From Williamsia limnetica (GTDB lineage: Bacteria; Actinomycetota; Actinomycetes; Mycobacteriales; Mycobacteriaceae), in NCBI RefSeq assembly GCF_003217475.1, contig NZ_QJSP01000019.1, positions 69,167 through 121,636 of the forward strand: DNA of 52,470 nucleotides, in the 5' to 3' direction. The notes beneath the pieces are model-generated. The model was not told the origin of the DNA. It searched no databases and worked only from the letters and a program-made list of their open reading frames with translations. Of the stretch, positions 46,899-52,470 are shown piece by piece; the stretch's first letter is position 1; each line of letters starts with the position of its first letter. The position numbers were made by a program, and so were the translations under genes.

Positions 46899-48091
46899 CA
46901 ACGCTACATATCGGCTCGCGACGCACAGCACGCCGCGATGGCCCGACCGTGGACGTCGATCTGTACGGACGCTCGGCGCTGATCGACCCCCAACCGGTGT
47001 ACCGGCAGATCCGCGAGGCCGGCTCGGTGGTGTGGCTGCCCAAGCACAAGGTATGGGCGATGGGCCGTTTCGACGACGTCCGGGACGCGTTGCGCGACGA
47101 TGTCAACTTTCGAAGCGGCGCGGGGGTCGCGGCCAACCCTGTAGCCAACCTCCTTGGCCGCAAGACTGTCTTGTCCAGCGACGACGAGCGGCATTCGACG
47201 CGCCGCCGTATTTTGATGCAGTCGCTGGTCTCCCGCGCGATCCGGCCGTCGTTGCCCATCCTTCGTGACGAAGCCCAAGCGACCGTGGAACGACTGCTCG
47301 AACGAGAGTCATTCGACGGGATCGCCGACTTCGCCTCCCGTCTCCCGGTTGCCGCCGTGGCAGACCTCGTCGGCGTCGAAGTCGGACCTCAGCAACTACT
47401 CACCTGGGGTGCGAGCACATTCGATATCCTCGGCCCAGTCAACAGGCGCACTCTCGACGCGACCCCCACAGCGTTAGGTCTGCTTCTCTATACGATGCGG
47501 CTGCGACGTTCCCAGGTCACACCGGATGGGTGGGCAGCGAGCGTCTTCGATGCTGCCGACCGCGGCGAGATCAGTAAATCCGAAGCACGCACCATGGTGA
47601 TCGACTTCGTGGCACCGAGTCTGGACACCACCATCCTTGCCACCGGGCAGCTGTTGTGGAGCCTGGGACAGAATCCGGATGTCTACGCCCAACTGCGCGC
47701 TGAACCCGACTTGATTCCGACCGCTGTTGTCGAGGCCGTGCGTATGTCCTCCCCCATCCGGGGTTTCACTCGCAGCGTGGCCCACGACAAGATGATCGAC
47801 GGCGTGCGCCTCAAGGCCGGGGATCGCGTGGTGCTGCTCTATGCCGCAGCGAACATGGACGATCGCCACTTCGACGAGCCTCAGACGTTCTCGCTGCACC
47901 GACGCGGAAGCAACCTCGGTTGGGGACACGGCATGCACACCTGCGTTGGCATGCAACTGTCGAAGCTGGAGATGCAAACCCTCCTGCACGTCCTGATCAG
48001 CCGGGTCGAGACCATCGAGGTCTCCGATCCGGTCCTACTGGCGAACAACTGCCTGCAGGGGTTCGAATCGTTCCAAGCGAGGTTCACGTGA
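46895..48091 (+). CDS. cytochrome P450 (CYP199-like I-helix)
   Basis: 398 aa from ATG 46895 (MTTLHIGSRRTARRDG); the open frame upstream shadows the ligase gene. ExxR helix: EAVRMSSPIRGF. The I-helix reads FVAPSLDTTILATGQ with the Asp-Thr pair, a form I recall from CYP199-type aromatic carboxylate monooxygenases. The heme loop is LGWGHGMHTCVG, with Cys350 as ligand and Trp where Phe is usual. It needs a ferredoxin and reductase; none intact is in the window, though a ferredoxin-NADP reductase remnant lies 2.4 kb downstream. GTGA overlap with the next gene. Confidence 0.9.
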   Translation: MTTLHIGSRRTARRDGPTVDVDLYGRSALIDPQPVYRQIREAGSVVWLPKHKVWAMGRFDDVRDALRDDVNFRSGAGVAANPVANLLGRKTVLSSDDERHSTRRRILMQSLVSRAIRPSLPILRDEAQATVERLLERESFDGIADFASRLPVAAVADLVGVEVGPQQLLTWGASTFDILGPVNRRTLDATPTALGLLLYTMRLRRSQVTPDGWAASVFDAADRGEISKSEARTMVIDFVAPSLDTTILATGQLLWSLGQNPDVYAQLRAEPDLIPTAVVEAVRMSSPIRGFTRSVAHDKMIDGVRLKAGDRVVLLYAAANMDDRHFDEPQTFSLHRRGSNLGWGHGMHTCVGMQLSKLEMQTLLHVLISRVETIEVSDPVLLANNCLQGFESFQARFT

Positions 48092-49740
48092 GCACAAACA
48101 ACTCCGTCGAACACCCGCAGAGCCCCACACCGGCACGTGGGCGCAACGTCGACGTCGTCATCGTCGGCTTGGGCCCCACCGGAGCTACGGCCGCCAACCT
48201 GCTCGGGCAGCGCGGCATCTCCACCGTCGTCGTCGAGCGCGACGCCACCATCTACCCCCGTCAACGAGCTATCGCCTCCGATGAGGATGCCCACCGCGTC
48301 TGGCAGGGACTCGGATTGTTCGACGAGATGCAGAAGACGATGTCGTCGGACATTCGGGTGCACTTCAAACACGGCAATCGCACGTTCATGTCGATGCAGG
48401 GCAATGAAAGCCGCGGTCAAGGTGTCCCCGGCACTGCGTTCTACCACCAACCCGAACTCGAACGCGTACTCCGGGAGGGGATTGCGCGGTTCCCGACCGT
48501 CCAGGTACTTTCCGGCGTCGAAGCAATCGGTCTCACTCAGGACACCGACTCGGTGACCCTCACCCTTCGTCCCGTCGACGGCGGAGCGGACCAGACCATC
48601 ACCAGCCAGTACGTTATCGCCTGCGACGGCGGATCGAGTTCGATTCGCAAGATGCTCGGAATTGCACTGCCTGGCAAGCACATTGAAGAACCATGGTTCG
48701 ACATACAGCTACGATCGTGGTACGATCTGCCCTCTGAGGCCCCCTTGGATTTCACGTTCATCTCTGATCCGAAGCGCCCGGGCGTCGATTGCCCCTGCCC
48801 GATGGGATACCACCGGGTCGAGTTCCGTGTGAACAAAGGTGAGACCGTCGAGCAGCTGCAGACCGAAGCCGGGCTGCGGGGGCTTCTCGCCGAACGCGGC
48901 ATCAACTACGACGATGTCGAAATCTACCGGAGCTGGGGATATACCTTTCACATCCGGCAAGCCGAACAGTGGAGCACAGGCCGAGCGTTCTTGGCCGGCG
49001 ACGCCGCTCACATCATGCCGCCCTTCGCGGGGCAGGGTGTGTCCTCCGGCGTCCGCGACGTGGCCAATTTGTGCTGGAAACTCGATGCAGTGCTCAATGC
49101 GGGGGCCGGATCTGAACTACTGAAATCTTATGAGCCAGAACGTCGATTGAATGTAGAACAGCTCACAAAGTTCTCGCTCCGCATCGGCGGGATGGTCATG
49201 CTCGGCAGCAATGCCGCATCACATGTGCGCGACGCAGCGTTCATGGCGGCCGCGAAGGCGCCGTTGGTGGGCAACTGGCTCACCGGCATCGGCCTCAAAC
49301 CGCTCTACCGGCTGGGGACCGACGGCGGATTCTTCGCCGGCGCCCCGGCACGGCGAAGTCCTCGCGGCACGTTCATCAAACAACCCTGGGTCTCGGGCGC
49401 AGACCACACGCCGGTCCGCCTGGACACCGTCCTCGACAACCGCTGGACGTGGGTCGGATTCCCCGAATCACCCATTCCGCCATGGTTGGCCGCAGCCGGG
49501 GTGACCGAGGTGAAGCTCGAATACTCCTCAGCGATCGCGACCCACCACGTCCCTGCCGGACACTACGTCGACACCGAGCGGGTCCTGGAACGTCAGATGC
49601 GCCGTAGCCGGGCCCGCGGCGTCCTGATTCGGCCGGATCGATTCATCTACGGTTCCGACCGCGACCTGAGCTCCGCAGACATCGATCGGGTTGCCGCGTC
49701 CGTTGTCGCCGGCGTGCCCCTGACCGCTCACCCGTCCTAG
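48088..49740 (+). CDS. MhpA-like FAD aromatic hydroxylase 2
   Basis: 550 aa from GTG 48088, coupled to the P450 stop. FAD motifs: VIVGLGPTGATAANLLGQRG, the DG motif VIACDGGSSSIRKMLG, and the GD motif AFLAGDAAHIMPPFAGQGVS. PRQRAIASDEDAHRVWQGLG aligns with the MhpA substrate-domain start. It is distinct from hydroxylase 1 over most of its length. Two different hydroxylases in one operon suggest successive hydroxylations or two related substrates. Confidence 0.88.
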   Translation: MSTNNSVEHPQSPTPARGRNVDVVIVGLGPTGATAANLLGQRGISTVVVERDATIYPRQRAIASDEDAHRVWQGLGLFDEMQKTMSSDIRVHFKHGNRTFMSMQGNESRGQGVPGTAFYHQPELERVLREGIARFPTVQVLSGVEAIGLTQDTDSVTLTLRPVDGGADQTITSQYVIACDGGSSSIRKMLGIALPGKHIEEPWFDIQLRSWYDLPSEAPLDFTFISDPKRPGVDCPCPMGYHRVEFRVNKGETVEQLQTEAGLRGLLAERGINYDDVEIYRSWGYTFHIRQAEQWSTGRAFLAGDAAHIMPPFAGQGVSSGVRDVANLCWKLDAVLNAGAGSELLKSYEPERRLNVEQLTKFSLRIGGMVMLGSNAASHVRDAAFMAAAKAPLVGNWLTGIGLKPLYRLGTDGGFFAGAPARRSPRGTFIKQPWVSGADHTPVRLDTVLDNRWTWVGFPESPIPPWLAAAGVTEVKLEYSSAIATHHVPAGHYVDTERVLERQMRRSRARGVLIRPDRFIYGSDRDLSSADIDRVAASVVAGVPLTAHPS

Positions 49741-49771
49741 CCCACCATTTCCGTAAAGTAGGGAACCTTCC

Positions 49772-50206
49772 ATGTCTCGTGGCTCTTTCGTGCCCTCATC
49801 CACGCGCTCATCCGCGCCAATCCGGCTCCTAGAGAACCTCCCCGCGATCGTCGGGGCGGCACGCGCAGCTATCGGAGTGGCGCACATAATCGCGCCGACC
49901 CGCGCCAATGAGCTTCTCGCCGGCCCCGACGCCGCACTCGCGACAACCCGCGCGGCCGCCCGCACGTTCGGGATCCGCGAGATCTACGTCGGTGGTGGTC
50001 TGCTGACCGCGACCAGATTTGCACCAGCACTTGTGCGGCCGATGCTTAGGGCCGGCGTCGCGGTCGACATCTGGGACACAGGCGCTTTCGCGCTCACAGC
50101 TGATCTACCCCGCCGCACACGAACCGCCGGCTGCGCTGTCGCCGGGGGATTCGTCATCGCCGGGGTGTTGGCCGACGCGCAACTGCCCCGCGCACCCTGG
50201 AACTAA
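49772..50206 (+). CDS. small hydrophobic protein, possibly DUF4267-like
   Basis: 144 aa from ATG 49772 with a weak GTAGGGAA site 31 bp after hydroxylase 2. Several moderately hydrophobic helices: about 24-42 (LPAIVGAARAAIGVAHIIAP), 68-85 (GIREIYVGGGLLTATRF), 88-108 and 118-136. The pattern (helix, then GIRE(I/D) near the middle) recalls small membrane proteins of the DUF4267 type. I am not sure of the family and assign no function. It is the last intact gene on the operon strand. Confidence 0.6.
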   Translation: MSRGSFVPSSTRSSAPIRLLENLPAIVGAARAAIGVAHIIAPTRANELLAGPDAALATTRAAARTFGIREIYVGGGLLTATRFAPALVRPMLRAGVAVDIWDTGAFALTADLPRRTRTAGCAVAGGFVIAGVLADAQLPRAPWN

Positions 50207-50214
50207 AGGCACTC

Positions 50215-50440
50215 GTGTTCACCAAGATGCTCGTCGCCAACCGCGGCGAAAACGCCTGGCCGAGCTTGTGCCGACTCAGGAACCACATTCGTCGGGCCCT
50301 CGGCCCAACGTCCTCGATCTAAATCGACCTTCGGCGACGCCGCAATGTTGCTCGAGCAAGCCGTCAACGAAGGCTCGCCATATCGAGGTCCAGATACTCG
50401 CCGACACCCATGGCAACGTCATCGACCCGCACAAGGCGAC
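50215..50440 (+). pseudogene. remnant of an acyl-CoA carboxylase biotin carboxylase subunit
   Basis: Starts MFTKMLVANRGEN (GTG 50215), the N-terminus of biotin carboxylases (VANRGEIA). After about 70 bp of unrelated sequence with a stop, FGDAAMLLEQAVNE appears (50330-50371), then in another frame KARHIEVQILADTHGNVID (50370-50426), the ATP-grasp core. About 170 residues between the first and second pieces are gone, a frameshift separates the second and third, and nothing C-terminal follows. Confidence 0.8.
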
Positions 50441-50475
50441 ATTTCCTGCCACCAGAGTTAGCCGAGGTACCGTCC

Positions 50476-50730
50476 ATGCCCCATGTGATCACACAGCCGT
50501 GCTGCAACGACGCCAGTTGCATCAGAGTCTGCCCGGTCAACTACACCCGTCGCGCCCTCCACCAGCCAAGGTCTCCCCGCGAGAGGATCGCTCCCCTGAT
50601 CGCCGGGCGGGGAGCCAATCGCATCGATGCCGACGGCTGGAACCGTATCGACAACGCCGAAAAATCTGCAGGCCGAACGCAAGGCCGCCGACGAGTCAAG
50701 CTAGTCCGCATTCAGGACTTCCGAAGATGC
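50476..50730 (+). pseudogene. remnant of a ferredoxin-fused ferredoxin-NADP reductase (FprB type)
   Basis: ATG 50476 begins MPHVITQPCCNDASCIRVCP, the N-terminal ferredoxin of FprB-like reductases. After about 20 unrecognised residues, in the same frame, the C-terminal end of the family appears: IDADGWNRIDNAEKSAGRTQ followed by GRRRVKLVRIQDF. The FAD and NADP domains, about 450 residues, are missing. The parent may once have supplied electrons to the P450 upstream; that is inference. Confidence 0.7.
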
Positions 50731-51093
50731 AGCTGCACCCTGATTACACGTATCGCCTTGCCTCAACCTCTGAGGAGCCAGCCTTCGTTCGCTGCCCACT
50801 ACCGTGGGAAGACTGACACCCATCTCCCTGCTCGCGCTCCCGTTCAGTGCGCCCGCCGGTTCAACCTGAAACTCCGATTCAGTCCTCCGTGCGCTGCCGG
50901 CTGGGCAAGAGACGCGTTCTCCCGTGGCTCTGGCAGCAGCAGGTGGCGCCGATCGGCCCCGGGGGATCGGGCTCACCAGCGCTGGGAATGCCGACCACTG
51001 GGAACGAATTGCTATCCGGTCGAGGAAAACGACGCCTCGTCTAGATTCCCTATACAAGTGAGGATATCGTCAGTGGTGAGTGACGTACCGAAA
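50731..51093. other. no gene recognised
   Basis: 363 bp between the reductase remnant and the TetR operator. Open frames here lack recognisable motifs. It may hold further degraded material. Confidence 0.5.
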
Positions 51094-51108
51094 CGTGCCG
51101 GCGGCACG
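51094..51108. promoter_or_regulatory. palindromic operator candidate upstream of tetR
   Basis: Perfect 7+1+7 palindrome CGTGCCGGCGGCACG, 29 bp before the TTG start of the TetR gene. Likely self-regulatory site; GC-rich background weakens the case. Confidence 0.45.
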
Positions 51109-51137
51109 GTATTGGATGACAATTTAGGGGCTGGACT

Positions 51138-51812
51138 TTGGCACACAGCAGTCGGCTTGATCGTCGCAAAGCACGCACCCGGGCCGCACTTGTGGCAGCG
51201 GCACAAGGGTTTCTTGCCGAAGGCCGAGTGAACGCCCCAGTGCTCGAAATCACCCAAGCCGCCGACGTCGGAATGGGCTCGTTCTACAACCACTTCAGCA
51301 GCAAAGAAGACCTCTTCAGCGCAGCCCTCGACAGCGCCCTCGAATCGGTCGGGGCCTACCTCGACACCCTGACCGCCGGACTCGTCGATCCGGCGCAGAT
51401 CTTCACGCAGTCGTTCCGGCTGGCCGGCCGACTGTTTCGCCTAGAACCAGATCTGAGCCGGATCCTACTGAACTCAGCCTCCGGTCCCACAACATCCGAA
51501 CATGGCCTCGCCCCGCGGTCTCGCCGCGACATCGAGGCCGCAGCGCAGCAGGGTCACTTTGACATCGACGACGTCGATGTGGCGCTGGCCCTCGTAGCCG
51601 GATCGTTGCTTGCGCTGGGCCGCTTGCTGCTCGACGACCCCGGTCGCGATAGCGAGTCCGCGGTCGACCACATGACGGTCAAGGTTCTTCGAGCGCTGGG
51701 AGTGCCCAAGAGCAAAGCACAAAGGATGTGCCGCCAGCCTCTGCCAGAGTCCTACAACGCAGCCCTGCATTCCGTGGTCGAACACGCCGTGCATCCGACA
51801 ACACCCTCCTGA
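51138..51812 (+). CDS. TetR-family transcriptional regulator
   Basis: 224 aa from TTG 51138, with TTTAGGGG 7 bp upstream; no ATG or GTG exists in frame before the HTH. The HTH covers about 9-55: RKARTRAALVAAAQGFLAEG, then ITQAADVGMGSFYNHFSSKE. The ligand domain is mostly helical (LALVAGSLLALGRLLLDD). It could regulate the catabolic operon upstream or the thiolase gene downstream. Flanked by decayed genes on both sides yet fully open itself. Confidence 0.85.
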   Translation: MAHSSRLDRRKARTRAALVAAAQGFLAEGRVNAPVLEITQAADVGMGSFYNHFSSKEDLFSAALDSALESVGAYLDTLTAGLVDPAQIFTQSFRLAGRLFRLEPDLSRILLNSASGPTTSEHGLAPRSRRDIEAAAQQGHFDIDDVDVALALVAGSLLALGRLLLDDPGRDSESAVDHMTVKVLRALGVPKSKAQRMCRQPLPESYNAALHSVVEHAVHPTTPS

Positions 51813-52010
51813 TGTCCGCTGGCGCGACCTCACCGCAGACACCTGCCGACCAAGACCGTCCGGTCCTATCTCAACGGCACCCAACGCCCAGGCGTTCGCC
51901 AACGTGGCGTACCGAACCCGTTCGTCACGTTGAATCGCCTACGTCACCGCCAGATGCTCGACGTCCACCTGTGTAAGTGCAAAACACTGTGCGACGAACT
52001 CGAGAACACA
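51813..52010 (+). mobile_element. remnant of an IS21-like (IstA-type) transposase
   Basis: One frame reads PTKTVRSYLNGTQRPGVRQR (51846 on), then NPF and LDVHLCKCKTLCDELENTS. This recalls the HTH and following region of IS21-type transposases (KTVRxYLNGxRxPGVRxR, then DPHLWARTLCDELE). There is no start, no catalytic domain and no terminal inverted repeats visible. Assignment to IS21 is from memory and moderate. Confidence 0.5.
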
Positions 52011-52290
52011 TCGACCACCCACGTGGTGAAGTTAACCAATGGAATTGGGGCGATCGTTCCGACCCACCCGCCTCATGGGGCTGGGGTTCAGCTGCTGTTT
52101 CAGAGTGTCTCACAACGATGTATGAAGACGTTGATCGTAATGATCACTACCCGCGAAGTCGAATCCTGGAAGAGGCCGGCGCCAGGTTTCGGGGCGTTTG
52201 TCGTTGGTGGGGGTCAGCGGCCGTTCACGAGACTCACGCTCCTACGTGCCAACCGACACGTCTGCAAAGAAGTCTGGGCGTCCACCAGAG
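52011..52290. other. no gene recognised
   Basis: 280 bp after the transposase remnant. The frame continues open to about 52310 but without recognisable similarity. Composition is less GC-rich than the genes around it. Confidence 0.5.
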
Positions 52291-52292
52291 AC

Positions 52293-52306
52293 CAAGCAAA
52301 TGCTTG
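52293..52306. promoter_or_regulatory. palindrome CAAGCA-AA-TGCTTG before the thiolase
   Basis: Perfect 6+2+6 palindrome. TAGGCT at 52308-52313 fits a -10 element immediately downstream, so a bound repressor would block RNA polymerase. The AGCAA...TTGCT form resembles sites of TetR regulators of acyl-CoA catabolism. The nearest candidate regulator is the TetR gene 0.5 kb upstream. Confidence 0.5.
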
Positions 52307-52384
52307 CTAGGCTGGAAGCGCCGGCACTCTCGAGTGCCCGCACAGTCAACAGAGGTGAAAATGCCTCAGTACAAGGGAGTTCGC

Positions 52385-52470
52385 ATGCCAGAGGCCGTCA
52401 TCGTCGCCACCGCCCGCTCACCGATCGGCCGAGCCGGCAAAGGCTCACTCAAAGACGTCCGCCCGGACGA
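52385..52470 (+). CDS. thiolase (acetyl-CoA acetyltransferase), 5' part only
   Basis: ATG 52385 with GGGAG upstream begins MPEAVIVATARSPIGRAGKG, the typical N-terminus of thiolases. An in-frame ATG at 52361 with AGAGGTGAAA would add eight residues. The gene runs off the window, so the active-site Cys and His cannot be checked. It probably performs the final thiolysis step of a beta-oxidation-like pathway. Confidence 0.85.
   Translation, partial: MPEAVIVATARSPIGRAGKGSLKDVRPD

Noticed and set aside
52011-52310. Continuation of the open frame after the transposase remnant as a gene
   Set aside because: No start with a ribosome-binding site, no motif, and composition unlike neighbouring genes.

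Overview
The window is high-GC actinobacterial DNA. Gene content and order point to the Mycobacteriales, most likely Gordonia or a close relative such as Williamsia. The strongest taxonomic signal is the left half. From about 0.2 to 26.8 kb it follows the Mycobacterium tuberculosis Rv3193c-Rv3204 order as I recall it: UPF0182 membrane protein, PDZ/Lon-like protease, DUF2342 protein, an E1/ThiF-like protein, ABC1 kinase, whiB7, uvrD2, mycoredoxin, nudC, a K+ channel, adnB, adnA, a lipV-type hydrolase and an alkyltransferase-like protein. An initiator tRNA-Met lies at the extreme left.

This core is dominated by genome maintenance and stress response. AdnAB processes double-strand breaks, UvrD2 is a helicase, and NudC, mycoredoxin and the alkyltransferase-like protein serve nucleotide, redox and DNA-damage roles. 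WhiB7 controls intrinsic antibiotic resistance. The whiB7 leader is unusually readable: a WhiB7-type promoter, a 71-codon upstream ORF and an intrinsic terminator just before whiB7. Between the K+ channel and adnB sits a five-gene operon (DUF4178, DUF2617, DUF4247, DUF350 and a membrane-anchored aminopropyltransferase) that I do not recall at this position in M. tuberculosis. It is a good candidate for a poorly understood envelope or polyamine-linked system.

From 26.9 to 36.1 kb the genes are metabolic. An acyl-CoA dehydrogenase is coupled to an APH-type kinase fused to DUF6285, recalling the kinase/dehydrogenase logic of ACAD10/11. A divergent glycerol locus follows: glpK paralogue and iclR on the minus strand, glpK-glpD-glpF on the plus strand. 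A perfect 19-bp palindrome overlaps the iclR start. Two copies of an intergenic hairpin repeat bracket this locus.

From 36.2 to 52.4 kb the sequence looks like a younger, partly decaying catabolic region. It has a deleted SDR remnant, two TetR regulators, and a FAA hydrolase/VOC/FAD-monooxygenase block whose monooxygenase has one in-frame TGA. A second, larger operon follows (41.4-49.7 kb) in which six genes overlap by 4 bp at every junction: two-domain extradiol-type dioxygenase, FAA hydrolase, FAD aromatic hydroxylase, acyl-CoA synthetase, cytochrome P450 and a second FAD hydroxylase. Together they suggest hydroxylation, meta-cleavage, hydrolysis and CoA activation of an unidentified aromatic compound. 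Remnants of a biotin carboxylase, a ferredoxin-NADP reductase and an IS21-like transposase follow, then a thiolase cut by the window end.
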